From positions 1-64,000 of the forward strand of contig JADKAM010000002.1 in the NCBI GenBank assembly GCA_016715365.1: DNA of 64,000 nucleotides, in the 5' to 3' direction. This DNA comes from Chitinophagaceae bacterium (GTDB taxonomy: Bacteria > Bacteroidota > Bacteroidia > Chitinophagales > Chitinophagaceae). The translations under genes and the position numbers were made by a program. Each line of letters begins with the position of its first letter. Positions within the stretch are counted from its first letter, which is position 1. This document shows positions 37,515 to 46,187 of the stretch, piece after piece. Under the pieces are notes generated by a model. The model worked only from the letters and a program-made list of their open reading frames with translations, searched no databases and had not been told where the DNA came from.

Positions 37515-37953
37515 AGTTCATTGTTGATGGTTCTTAGTTAATAGTAACCATACAGTTTAAATATGGCATTTAGATTCGAAGAATTAAAAGTTTGGCATTT
37601 TGCCTTGCGTTTGTGTAATGAGATTGATATTTTGGTAAAAACATTTCCAAGAGAAGAGTTGTATAGTTTATGTTCACAAATGAAAAGGGCTGCTGATTCA
37701 GTAGTTCTGAATATTGCAGAAGGAAGTACAGGACAGTCAATACCGGAATTCAAGCGGTTTCTTGGAATTGGATTACGTTCTGCAGTTGAAGTAGTATCCT
37801 GCCTCTTTATTGCTCAAACAAGAAAATACATCAATGATAATGATTTTAAAAAATATTACGATGAGTATGAAGTGTTATGCAAAATGATTACGAAACTTAG
37901 AGGTTCAATGTAACCACCAAGAACTACCAACCATGAACTATTAACCATTAACT
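37515..37953. repeat. Imperfect inverted repeats flanking the four-helix-bundle gene
   Basis: The left flank (AGTTCATTGTTGATGG and onward, about 37516-37545) matches the complement of the right flank (about 37915-37940) at roughly 20 of 25 positions. Both are built of GTTCAT/GGTT/AGTTCTT words, related to the words in the element at 32713-32798. The repeats bracket the S23-type gene and fill both gaps to its neighbours. Confidence 0.55.
37563..37913 (+). CDS. Four-helix-bundle (S23/IVS-type) protein
   Basis: This 116-residue protein belongs to the S23 or 23S-rRNA-intervening-sequence family. The signature runs through it: FEELKVWHFALRLCNEI, KTFPREELYSLCSQMKRAAD, SVVLNIAEGS and EFKRFLGIGLRSAVEV. 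Members form pentameric helical bundles; some are encoded in insertions within 23S rRNA, and a relative (Avd) works with diversity-generating reverse transcriptases. This copy is free-standing between rnc and gpsA, with imperfect inverted repeats on both sides, which suggests it arrived as a small unit. No reverse transcriptase or rRNA is present in the window. Confidence 0.9.
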   Translation: MAFRFEELKVWHFALRLCNEIDILVKTFPREELYSLCSQMKRAADSVVLNIAEGSTGQSIPEFKRFLGIGLRSAVEVVSCLFIAQTRKYINDNDFKKYYDEYEVLCKMITKLRGSM

Positions 37954-38991
37954 ATGACCTTCGGAATACTTGGAAGCGGAAGCTGGGGAACTGCCATAGC
38001 AAAAATTTTAACCGATAACGGCAATACCATTTATTGGTGGAACAGGAGCGAAGCGCATATCAAACACATTCAGGAGCGGCATCACAATCCGCAGTATTTA
38101 TCTGCAGCTCATCTGGATACTACAAAATTGAAATTAACTACAGACCCTGCCGAGGTTATAACTAACAGCGATTGCATTGTAATAGTGATACCTTCTGCTT
38201 ATACAGATGATGCACTGCGTGGGCTTGACAGGAATATTTTTGCCGGAAAGAAAATCATATCTGCCATTAAAGGAATCCTGCCTGAAAGCAATTTGTTACT
38301 TAATGAATATTTGAAAAATGAATTTGCTGTTGAGTTGAAGAATTATTTTGCAGTGCTTGGTCCCTGCCATGCAGAGGAAGTAGCGGCTGAAAAATTATCT
38401 TATCTCACTTTTTCGGGCATTGACAAAGCAGTTACACATGAAATTGCAGCCTGCTTTAAAACCCGTTATTTGAACACGGTTGAGAATGACGATATCTTTG
38501 GTGTGCAATACGCAGCGGTTTTAAAAAATATTTATGCAGTTGGGGCTGGTATTGCCCATGGGCTTGATTACGGCGATAATTTCTTAAGCGTATTTATTGC
38601 CAACTGTGCCGATGAAATGGCAGGGTTTTTAAAAAAAGCCGGCATTAAAAACATTGAAGTGGGGCACACCGACATACGTATGCCGGCCAAAGAACACCGG
38701 GCTAATAATTATGCAGCTTCCGTTTACCTCGGCGATCTGCTGGTAACCTGTTACTCTCTTCACAGCCGTAACCGGGCTTTTGGTAACATGATTGGTAAAG
38801 GGTATTCTGTAAAAGCTGCCCAGCTGGAAATGAGTATGGTTGCGGAAGGGTACAATGCCAGCAAATGCATGCATATCATAAACCAAAAAATATTGGCAGA
38901 TATGCCCATTGCAGATACCGTTTATAAAATTTTATGGGAGAATTTACCTGCTGCCGAAGGTTTTAACAGTATTGAGTTGAGTTTGGTATAA
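37954..38991 (+). CDS. gpsA: Glycerol-3-phosphate dehydrogenase [NAD(P)+]
   Basis: This 345-residue enzyme reduces dihydroxyacetone phosphate to sn-glycerol-3-phosphate for phospholipid synthesis. The Rossmann entry is FGILGSGSWGTAIAKIL. The catalytic region shows GPCHAEEVAAEKLSYLTFS and AVLKNIYAVGAGIAHGLDYGDN (with the conserved Lys), and the family stretch SRNRAFGNMIGKGYSVKAA follows. Length is normal. It lies just after the repeat that bounds the S23-type gene, with the ATG inside the last repeat word. Confidence 0.97.
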   Translation: MTFGILGSGSWGTAIAKILTDNGNTIYWWNRSEAHIKHIQERHHNPQYLSAAHLDTTKLKLTTDPAEVITNSDCIVIVIPSAYTDDALRGLDRNIFAGKKIISAIKGILPESNLLLNEYLKNEFAVELKNYFAVLGPCHAEEVAAEKLSYLTFSGIDKAVTHEIAACFKTRYLNTVENDDIFGVQYAAVLKNIYAVGAGIAHGLDYGDNFLSVFIANCADEMAGFLKKAGIKNIEVGHTDIRMPAKEHRANNYAASVYLGDLLVTCYSLHSRNRAFGNMIGKGYSVKAAQLEMSMVAEGYNASKCMHIINQKILADMPIADTVYKILWENLPAAEGFNSIELSLV

Positions 38992-39024
38992 AAAGGTTGT
39001 AGCTTTATAACAGAAAATAAAACA

Positions 39025-39141
39025 ATGCCATTCTCTTTTTCAAATATCAGTTCAACTATCCTCATATTCATGGTGGCTTGCTTAAGTATAGCAGAGCTTG
39101 TTAAGTATTTGAGGAAGCATTACAGCCATTCACAAAAATAG
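39025..39141 (+). CDS. Possible 38-residue membrane peptide
   Basis: ATG at 39025 opens a 38-residue frame with one hydrophobic stretch (STILIFMVACLSIAELV) and a basic His/Lys tail, ending at 39141. It overlaps the 3' end of the convergent hemW gene by 12 bases. There is no strong support beyond its composition, so it may be chance. Confidence 0.25.
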   Translation: MPFSFSNISSTILIFMVACLSIAELVKYLRKHYSHSQK

Positions 39142-40293
39142 ATCTGCTGCAATTCCGTCGGCAAACAATTTTCCTTCTCTTGTTAAAATAAGTTTACCCT
39201 TTACAGCTTTTAATTTACCGGTGCTTTCATATTTGCTGACTGCTGCTTTAATCTTGCTGCTTTTTTCTGCTCCGAAAATATTGCTAACATAATCCAGGTC
39301 CAATCCTTCGATTGTTCTTAATGAGGTCATAATGTATTCATTCAGTTGCTGCGTTTCGGTAAGTATTTCTTCTTCAAAAGGAATGCTGCCTTTTTGTAAA
39401 GATTGAATATACAAAGCGTTGTTGGCAACATTCCATCTTCTGCTCTTGCCATCAAATGCATGTGCGGCAGGGCCAAAGGCATAATAATATTCTCCGCTCC
39501 AGTAACTGCTGTTGTGTTTGCTTCTTAAACCCGGTTTTGCAAAATTGCTGATCTCGTAATGTTCATAACCGGCTTCCTGCATCCAATCCATCAGCAATAA
39601 AAATTGCCTTGCTTGCTTTTCAGCATCAACCGGTTCTTTTTTATGTAAGGCAATCATTTTATCCAGTGCTGTTCTGGGTTCAACTGTTAAAGCATAGCAG
39701 GAGATGTGAGGTATATCTTTTTCAATAACAAGTTCTACATTTCTTTTCCAATCATCATCTGTTAAAATGGGCGAGCCATAGATCAGGTCAACAGAAAAGT
39801 TTATAAAACCTGCTGCTTTAATCAGATCAATACAGGCAATTGATTCTGTTGCTGTATGTGCCCTGTTCATCCATTTTAATTCTTCTTCCAAAAAACTTTG
39901 TATGCCAACGCTCAGCCTGTTAATGCCCAGGTTTAACCAGGCTTTCAATTTAGTCTCCGTTATATCATCCGGATTTGCTTCCAATGTGATTTCAATATCA
40001 TCAGCAAAAACAAAACGTTGCTGTAATGCTTCAAAAATTATTTTTAATTCATCAATGCTTAAAATACTGGGTGTGCCTCCACCAAAATAAAGTGTTGATA
40101 TGATTTCTTTATCCAAATTCGCTGCAATCTCCGCATCTCCCTTCTCCTTCAGGAGATGGGATGGGGATAAGGCTATTTCGGTAACAATTGCTTCCACCAT
40201 TTTTTCTTTCTGCGCCAGCGTAGTTGAAAAATGAAAATTGCAGTAATGGCAGGCCTGTTTGCAAAAAGGTATATGAATATAAATGCCCGGCAA
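39130..40293 (-). CDS. hemW: Radical SAM haem chaperone HemW
   Basis: This 387-residue radical-SAM protein was long misnamed as an oxygen-independent coproporphyrinogen oxidase. The start MPGIYIHIPF runs straight into the cluster motif CKQACHYCNF (C11, C15, C18). Other marks are TLYFGGGTPSILS, EITLEANPDD and RLSVGIQSF. HemW proteins bind haem and insert it into target enzymes, and lack the extra residues of true HemN. The C-terminal HemN-type domain is present. It is divergent from the Omp85-like gene 57 bases away. Confidence 0.94.
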   Translation of the reverse strand: MPGIYIHIPFCKQACHYCNFHFSTTLAQKEKMVEAIVTEIALSPSHLLKEKGDAEIAANLDKEIISTLYFGGGTPSILSIDELKIIFEALQQRFVFADDIEITLEANPDDITETKLKAWLNLGINRLSVGIQSFLEEELKWMNRAHTATESIACIDLIKAAGFINFSVDLIYGSPILTDDDWKRNVELVIEKDIPHISCYALTVEPRTALDKMIALHKKEPVDAEKQARQFLLLMDWMQEAGYEHYEISNFAKPGLRSKHNSSYWSGEYYYAFGPAAHAFDGKSRRWNVANNALYIQSLQKGSIPFEEEILTETQQLNEYIMTSLRTIEGLDLDYVSNIFGAEKSSKIKAAVSKYESTGKLKAVKGKLILTREGKLFADGIAADLFL

Positions 40294-40350
40294 AGATTTT
40301 AGGTTTTAGTCCCGTTAAGTATCGGGATATTATTTTAGATTTGATTATTA

Positions 40351-42177
40351 ATGACGCCTGTTAAATTAATATGCTGTAAAATTCTGTTTCCTGTACTGTT
40401 TTGTATGGGCTTTTTACTCACCGCATCAAAAAGCACTGCACAAGGCAACAAAAATCTTCCTTATCAATTAAACATTCAGTTTGTAGACAAAGATAACTCC
40501 TTTAATGCGGAGCCTTTAAAATTGCAAAAAGCATTTGCAGGCAAAGTATTGTGCAATGCGTATATACAGGGATTAACTTCTTTGCTGAGTTCAAAAGGTT
40601 ACCCAACTGCTTCTGTTGACAGTATTTTTGAAAATGAAAATGCCACAACCATTCATTTGTTTTTGGGTAAACAATACCAATGGATAAAACTGAAACCGGC
40701 TGGTATTGAAAAAGCTGCTATGGACGACAGCCGGTTCAGAGAAAAGGATTACGAAGGCAAACTGCTTAACATTCAGCAACTGCTGGCATTGCAGGATAAG
40801 CTCTTGATTTACTATGAAAAGAACGGTTACCCATTTGCAGAAGTATTTTTAGACAGCATCCGGCTTGATGATAATAAAATGGATGCTTTGCTGCGGGCAA
40901 AAAGGGGGCCTTTGTATCATGTTGACAGTATCCGGGTGTTGGGTAAGGCAAAAATCTCAAAGAAATTTTTGCGGCATTATTTAGGAATATCCAATGGCAG
41001 TTTGTACAATAAAGAAAAACTTGACCTGGTAAGCAAGCGTCTGCTGGAACTTCCTTATTTACAGGAAATACAACCAGCCGATGTTACCATGCTGGGCAGT
41101 GGCTCCATCCTTAATCTGTACCTGGCACCCAAAAGAAGCAGCCAGGCTAATTTTCTGATTGGATTTTTGCCCAGTGCCAGCCAGTCGGGCAAGTTGCAGC
41201 TTACAGCTGATGTAAATCTTGATTTGAAAAATGCATTAAGCAACGGCGAAACTATTTTACTGAAATGGCAGCAGCTGCAACCCAAGTCTCCACGTTTAAA
41301 CCTGGGCTTTCAACAGCCCTATATTTTCAATTCTGATTTTGGGTTCGACTTTGCTTTTGATCTTTTTAAAAAAGACTCTACTTTTTTACAGATCAATGCG
41401 CTGCTTGGTTTGCAGTATCTCTTATCAGCACACCAGGCCGGCAAAATATTTGTACAATGGCAAAATAGTTTTTTACTGGGCACCGGTGTAGATACCAACC
41501 TGGTAAAAATTACCAAAAAGCTGCCTCCCAATATTGATGTTACCTCTGTAAATGTTGGACTGGAATACGAATGGAATAAAACCGATTACAAGCTTAATCC
41601 ACGCAGTGGAAATGAAATAAAACTTACCGGGGCAGTGGGAATTAAAAACATTAAAAGGAATAATGAGATACTGAATTTAAAAGATCCGAATTTTAATTAT
41701 GCCAGTTTATACGATTCGGTAAAAGCACGTTCTTACCAGTTCAGGGTTAAACTGAGTGCGGCACATTTTTTCCCGGTTGGTAAGCAGGCAACTGTAAAAA
41801 CTGCTATCAACGGCGGGTTGTTCATCAGCCCGAGTACTTTCCGAAACGAACTTTTTCAGATTGGTGGTTACAAACTATTGCGGGGTTTTAACGAAGAAAG
41901 TATTTATGCAACGCAGTATGCTGTACTTACTGCAGAATACCGTTACCGGCTTAAACTGAACTCGTATATGTTTGGATTTGTTGATGGTGGTTGGGTTAAA
42001 AATAAATACCAAACTATAAACCTGAATAATAATTTTATTGGGGCCGGACTTGGCCTTGCTTTTGAAACCAGGTTTGGTTTACTGAACATCAGTTATGCCG
42101 CAGGAAAACGAAACGATGTAAAGTTAAATCTGCGTGAAGCATCCAAAATACATTTTGGATATGTCAATTACTTTTAA
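40351..42177 (+). CDS. Omp85/TamA-like outer-membrane protein
   Basis: This 608-residue protein begins with a signal peptide (GFLLTASKSTAQ). Residues ~40-270 contain about three POTRA-like units (SKGYPTASVDSIFENENATT; YYEKNGYPFAEVFLDSIRLD; YHVDSIRVLGKAKISKKFLR). A 16-strand-type barrel follows, with the conserved L6 motif LLRGF in GGYKLLRGFNEESIYATQYA and a C-terminal aromatic end (FGYVNYF). It probably inserts or exports proteins at the outer membrane, as BamA, TamA or a two-partner translocator do. The shorter POTRA part favours TamA-like rather than the essential BamA. No TamB homologue is adjacent. Confidence 0.88.
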   Translation: MTPVKLICCKILFPVLFCMGFLLTASKSTAQGNKNLPYQLNIQFVDKDNSFNAEPLKLQKAFAGKVLCNAYIQGLTSLLSSKGYPTASVDSIFENENATTIHLFLGKQYQWIKLKPAGIEKAAMDDSRFREKDYEGKLLNIQQLLALQDKLLIYYEKNGYPFAEVFLDSIRLDDNKMDALLRAKRGPLYHVDSIRVLGKAKISKKFLRHYLGISNGSLYNKEKLDLVSKRLLELPYLQEIQPADVTMLGSGSILNLYLAPKRSSQANFLIGFLPSASQSGKLQLTADVNLDLKNALSNGETILLKWQQLQPKSPRLNLGFQQPYIFNSDFGFDFAFDLFKKDSTFLQINALLGLQYLLSAHQAGKIFVQWQNSFLLGTGVDTNLVKITKKLPPNIDVTSVNVGLEYEWNKTDYKLNPRSGNEIKLTGAVGIKNIKRNNEILNLKDPNFNYASLYDSVKARSYQFRVKLSAAHFFPVGKQATVKTAINGGLFISPSTFRNELFQIGGYKLLRGFNEESIYATQYAVLTAEYRYRLKLNSYMFGFVDGGWVKNKYQTINLNNNFIGAGLGLAFETRFGLLNISYAAGKRNDVKLNLREASKIHFGYVNYF

Positions 42178-42196
42178 AACTCTCATCCCCAGCATC

Positions 42197-42204
42197 TATT
42201 TTTG
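42197..42204 (+). promoter_or_regulatory. -7 element TATTTTTG before the DUF4271 gene
   Basis: A perfect TAnnTTTG match lies 19 bases before the GTG start at 42224. The -33 partner is weak. It supports the GTG as the start codon. Confidence 0.45.
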
Positions 42205-42223
42205 CAGTAAAATTATTTAGTTA

Positions 42224-43132
42224 GTGAAGCCGATTTTTTTCTTTGGGTTGTTTCTATTCTTTTTCTCTGCCTCGCTATGTGCTCAAAATGCCGATACGGC
42301 TATTTATCCAAAGGATTCCTTAAAAACATTGCCCATTGCTGATTCTGCCGGTTTAGTAAAAAAGACTGATACGGTTAAGGCGCTAGTTGCAGACACAAAT
42401 GCCGTTCTGCTTAAAAATAAATTGCTGAACAGTGAGGCAGAACCGGTTTCGCTGGCAGTGCAACTGAAAAGGGCTACATCGAGAGATACTTTTTTTTACC
42501 TGATTGCGGGCATGGTGCTACTGCTGGCATGTTTAAAATATTTTTACAGCCGTTATTTTACGAATCTTTTCCGGGTATTTTTTAATACTTCTCTCAGGCA
42601 AAGCCAGATTACCGATCAGCTTTTGCAGGCAAAACTGCCCTCTTTTCTTTTTAATATCTTTTTTGTGATCAGTGGGGGTATTTATGCCTATGTTCTTTTA
42701 TCTCACTATCATTTAACCAATGGAGGCAACGAATGGATGTTTATTTTTTCTTCCATTGCATTGATGGGACTGATTTATTTTATAAAATACTGCACATTAA
42801 AATTCACCGGTTGGGTAACTGGCTTGAATGAGGCTGTAGATATTTATGTTTTTGTAATTTTTCTGATAAATAAGATCATTGGTATTTTCCTGGTCCCTTT
42901 CATCATTATCCTTTCATTTTCAGAAATGCAAATAGTTACAATTGCAGCCCTGGTTTCCTTGATGATCATTGGCGTTTTCCTTTTACTTCGCTTTTTCCGG
43001 TCATATGGACTTGTTCAAAATCATTTAAAAATCAGCAAATTCCATTTTTTTTTATACATAGCCGGCTTGGAAATATTACCCCTATTGTTGATTTACAAGG
43101 GTTTAATGGTTTATTTAACTAAAAACCCATAA
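42224..43132 (+). CDS. DUF4271-type integral membrane protein, GTG start
   Basis: This 302-residue protein is of the type annotated DUF4271, confined largely to Bacteroidota and usually next to hemD, as here. A signal-like N-terminus (GLFLFFFSASLCAQ) is followed by a ~60-residue hydrophilic stretch, then about six or seven membrane helices from residue ~90 to the end. The start is GTG at 42224, supported by a -7 element just upstream; no ATG fits. Function is unknown. The persistent pairing with uroporphyrinogen-III synthase hints at a link to tetrapyrrole metabolism, but that is inference. Confidence 0.85.
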   Translation: MKPIFFFGLFLFFFSASLCAQNADTAIYPKDSLKTLPIADSAGLVKKTDTVKALVADTNAVLLKNKLLNSEAEPVSLAVQLKRATSRDTFFYLIAGMVLLLACLKYFYSRYFTNLFRVFFNTSLRQSQITDQLLQAKLPSFLFNIFFVISGGIYAYVLLSHYHLTNGGNEWMFIFSSIALMGLIYFIKYCTLKFTGWVTGLNEAVDIYVFVIFLINKIIGIFLVPFIIILSFSEMQIVTIAALVSLMIIGVFLLLRFFRSYGLVQNHLKISKFHFFLYIAGLEILPLLLIYKGLMVYLTKNP

Positions 43133-43137
43133 TTTTG
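43130..43137 (+). promoter_or_regulatory. -7 element TAATTTTG before hemD
   Basis: A TAnnTTTG match begins at the stop codon of the DUF4271 gene and ends 20 bases before the hemD ATG at 43158, suggesting hemD has its own promoter as well as read-through. Confidence 0.4.
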
Positions 43138-43157
43138 CATACCACGCAGCAACGATT

Positions 43158-43949
43158 ATGGTTAAAAATGGTTCAACACACACTGTGACCTCTGGGAAAA
43201 CAGTAAAAAAAGTACTCATTACCCAACCAAAGCCGGATGGCGACAAGTCACCTTATTTTGATTTGGCCAAAAAATATAATCTGAGCCTTGATTTTCACCC
43301 CTTTATAGTAGTTGACGGCATACAGGCTAAAGAATTCCGTAAGCAAAAGATAGACATTGCCAGTTTTTCGGCCGTTGTTTTCACAAGCCGCAATGCTATT
43401 GACCATTTCTTCCGTATTTGTGATGAAATGAAAGTGAGTGTATCGCAGGAAACAAAATATTTTTGTATTACCGAAGCCGTGGCCTTGTATCTTCAGAAAT
43501 TTATTTTATACCGGAAACGCAAGGTTTTTTACAGTGCAGATGGCACCAATAAATGCCTGTTTGATGTTATTAACAAACATAAGGATAATGAAAAATTCCT
43601 TTATCCCTGCTCCGAATCGTTTGATAGTGAAATAACCAACTGGCTGAAAATGCACAATTGTGAATACGCTACGCCGGTATTGTACAAGATCGTCAGCAAT
43701 GATATTAAAGAAGTTATTGGAAGAAATTATGATCTGATATGCTTTTTCACACCAGGTGGCGTAAAAAGCCTGATGGAAAATTTCCCCAAGTTTAAGCAAA
43801 ATGGTACTGCTATTGGCGTATTTGGTGTAAATACTTTTAAGGCGGCAGAAGAAGCAGGCCTTGTGTTAGAAATAAAAGCACCCCAGCCACAAGCACCCAG
43901 TATGGTAAGCGCCTTAGAAATTTATCTCTCTTCCTATAAAAAGAAATAA
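43158..43949 (+). CDS. hemD: Uroporphyrinogen-III synthase
   Basis: This 263-residue bilobed enzyme closes and inverts ring D of hydroxymethylbilane on the way to haem and B12. Family elements are present: KKVLITQPKPDGDKSPYFDL, FSAVVFTSRNAIDHFF, FLYPCSES and LICFFTPGGVKSLMENF. Sequence conservation is low in this family, but motif order and length agree. The product feeds the corrinoid route needed by the B12-dependent reductase encoded 20 kb away, if the cell makes B12. It follows the DUF4271 gene after 25 bases. Confidence 0.9.
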   Translation: MVKNGSTHTVTSGKTVKKVLITQPKPDGDKSPYFDLAKKYNLSLDFHPFIVVDGIQAKEFRKQKIDIASFSAVVFTSRNAIDHFFRICDEMKVSVSQETKYFCITEAVALYLQKFILYRKRKVFYSADGTNKCLFDVINKHKDNEKFLYPCSESFDSEITNWLKMHNCEYATPVLYKIVSNDIKEVIGRNYDLICFFTPGGVKSLMENFPKFKQNGTAIGVFGVNTFKAAEEAGLVLEIKAPQPQAPSMVSALEIYLSSYKKK

Positions 43950-44757
43950 TTTTTAGCTCCTGTTTATAGAAATCAGTTTACGTTACACCTGGTTTACTAG
44001 CTGTTAAGTACTTTTTAAGTTTTCTTTAACATTTAGCAAAATTTCAATTATCAGAAAATTTTTACCCGGAAATCTTATAATTATAAGGAAGGAAAAAACT
44101 GCCCCTGCCATCTGAAAACATTAATATAGGGGTTATTACAGGTGTTAAAAAGTACAGGCATCTGGTTTCGGGTTGGGGTTTTAATTTAGAGGATCAGGGC
44201 ATTTACCATAACAGGATATAAATATTTATGCCAGACATGTTAAGTATTAAATCCAGTAAAAAGTTATAAATGGGATCAGAAATTTTGCGATTAATTTATA
44301 CTGTTAAAATTTTATGAATCCCTGTAATTATTTACCATACAGCATTGTATCACTTTGGTTTTTGTTTTATTGTTTGTAAGGGGTAACGGATTTTAGAAGA
44401 ATGTTTTAATTATTAACTCAACATCAGGGATAATTAGTTTTTGCTAATGCCAACAACCATTGTTTAATAAACCGGTTATTTTTTTTGCCGGTAAATAAAA
44501 ACTATCGAAATTACATTTTCAATTATCCATGTTATTAAAATCATTCATTACTTACCTGAAATACTCCCTTAGCCAGTTGCAACTATTAATGAAATTTGGT
44601 ATAAGTTTCAAACTTGTAAACACAATATTTGCTTTTTTCTGTCGTTTACAATTTTCAGGGCTATTTTTATTAAAAAATAATTATTGAATCAATCATAAAA
44701 ATGATGATAAATCAAAATAATCATTACATTTGCCCAATACCCTCAAAGTTAAAAACA
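43950..44757. promoter_or_regulatory. 800-bp non-coding leader upstream of gldK
   Basis: No gene can be supported here. The stretch is AT-rich with many stops in all frames. Near its end, TACATTTG at 44725-44732 matches the -7 consensus TAnnTTTG and lies 25 bases before the gldK ATG at 44758; a -33 box is not clear. A weak hairpin surrounds 44472-44500 (ACCGGTTA and TGCCGGTA around a T-run). It is the longest empty stretch in the window and lies directly in front of the type IX secretion genes, so regulatory sites or a small RNA are possible but not shown. Confidence 0.45.
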
Positions 44758-46062
44758 ATGAAGTACAGGCTGTTTAATTTAGTAGCTTTTATAGCTCTCA
44801 CATCGTTATCTACCAGTTGTAAAAAATCAGGTAGTAAATCAGGCAGTGGTGGATACGCCGTAGATAAGGGCCAGCTCATTGGGGTTGCTCCGGGTTCTAA
44901 ATGGAGTTTACCCAAGCCTCCCGGAATGGTTTACATACCACCAGGAACTTTTCATATGGGTTCCAGTGACGAGGATTTGAGCTATGCGCTTACCGCCAGA
45001 AACAAGTCTGTTTCCATTAATGGTTTTTGGATGGATGCCACCGAAATTACCAATAACGAATACCGCCAGTTTACCAATTGGGTAAGAGACTCAATAGCTG
45101 CCAAGCTAATGGGGTATGTTAAACAAGGGACAGATGGTAATGAATATATTGACTGGAAAAAAGCCAACACCATCAAATGGGGTGACAAAGCTACTATGGA
45201 AAAAGTAGATGCAATTATAGTTACTCCGGATAACAGGATATTTGGTAAAAAAGAGCTGGATGCTAATAAAATTGTATATCAATCTGAAATTTTTGATTAC
45301 AAAGCAGCAGCCCAGAATAAAGATGCTTCAATACCCCGTTCAAAATTTATTATCAAAAAGGCTATACCCGTTTATCCCGATTCTTTATGCTGGGTAAGGG
45401 ATTTTGCTTACTCTTATAACGAGCCAATGGCTAAGAAATATTTCAGCCACCCTGCATTTGGAAATTATCCTGTTGTAGGTGTTAGCTGGAAACAGGCCAC
45501 TGCTTTTTGCGAATGGAGAACACATTATCTGAATGCATTTCTTGAATCTAAGAAGAAAACAGCTGAATCTGATTTCAGGTTACCAACCGAAGCAGAATGG
45601 GAATATGCAGCAAGAGGCGGACGTTCTCAGGCTGATTATCCATGGGGAGGTTATTACCTGAGAAATAAAAAAGGATGCCTGTTGGCTAACTTTAAGCCAG
45701 GCCGTGGTAATTATCCTGAAGATGGCGGATTTTATACTGTAAGGGCTGATGCTTACTGGCCAAATGATTTTGGTTTGTATAATATGTCTGGGAATGTTGC
45801 AGAATGGACCTCATCTTTATATTATGAAGGAGCTTACAATTTTCAGCATGATATGAATCCCGATATCAGGTACGATGCCAAAGAAACTGACAAACCACGT
45901 GATAAACGTAAAGTTTTACGTGGTGGCAGCTGGAAAGATGTTGGTTATTTCTTAAGAACAGGATCACGCTCTTACGAATACCAGGATACAACTAAATCTT
46001 ATATTGGTTTCCGTTGCGTAATTGATTTACCACCAGCTCAGAAAAAGGGCAAGAAAAAATAA
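44758..46062 (+). CDS. gldK: Gliding motility/type IX secretion lipoprotein GldK
   Basis: This is the outer-membrane-associated lipoprotein ring component of the type IX secretion system (434 residues). MKYRLFNLVAFIALTSLSTS at 44758 gives a lipobox with C21, whereas the longer frame from 44701 would bury it and includes the -7 promoter element, so 44758 is preferred. From ~50 to the end it has the formylglycine-generating-enzyme fold: MVYIPPGTFHMGSSDED, FWMDATEITNNEYRQF, PVVGVSWKQATAFCEWR, RLPTEAEWEYAARGG and VAEWTSSLYY, ending KVLRGGSW and YIGFRCV. It is followed by gldL, gldM and gldN in the canonical order. Confidence 0.97.
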   Translation: MKYRLFNLVAFIALTSLSTSCKKSGSKSGSGGYAVDKGQLIGVAPGSKWSLPKPPGMVYIPPGTFHMGSSDEDLSYALTARNKSVSINGFWMDATEITNNEYRQFTNWVRDSIAAKLMGYVKQGTDGNEYIDWKKANTIKWGDKATMEKVDAIIVTPDNRIFGKKELDANKIVYQSEIFDYKAAAQNKDASIPRSKFIIKKAIPVYPDSLCWVRDFAYSYNEPMAKKYFSHPAFGNYPVVGVSWKQATAFCEWRTHYLNAFLESKKKTAESDFRLPTEAEWEYAARGGRSQADYPWGGYYLRNKKGCLLANFKPGRGNYPEDGGFYTVRADAYWPNDFGLYNMSGNVAEWTSSLYYEGAYNFQHDMNPDIRYDAKETDKPRDKRKVLRGGSWKDVGYFLRTGSRSYEYQDTTKSYIGFRCVIDLPPAQKKGKKK

Positions 46063-46096
46063 CACATTATTCCAAAATTTCTAATCTGATTTATTG

Positions 46097-46132
46097 AAAG
46101 TACCTGCTGTGAAAATATTCACGGGTACTTTT
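46097..46132 (+). terminator. Terminator-like hairpin between gldK and gldL
   Basis: AAAGTACC at 46097-46104 pairs with GGTACTTT at 46124-46131; an inner GTGAA/TTCAC extends the stem around a small bulge, and T/A-rich sequence follows. It sits inside the gldKLMN unit, so it may act as a partial terminator or an mRNA end-protecting structure. Confidence 0.6.
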
Positions 46133-46187
46133 AATTTATACACTAAACTTTAAATAACCACCAATTAAAACTCTAAATTTTTAAACC

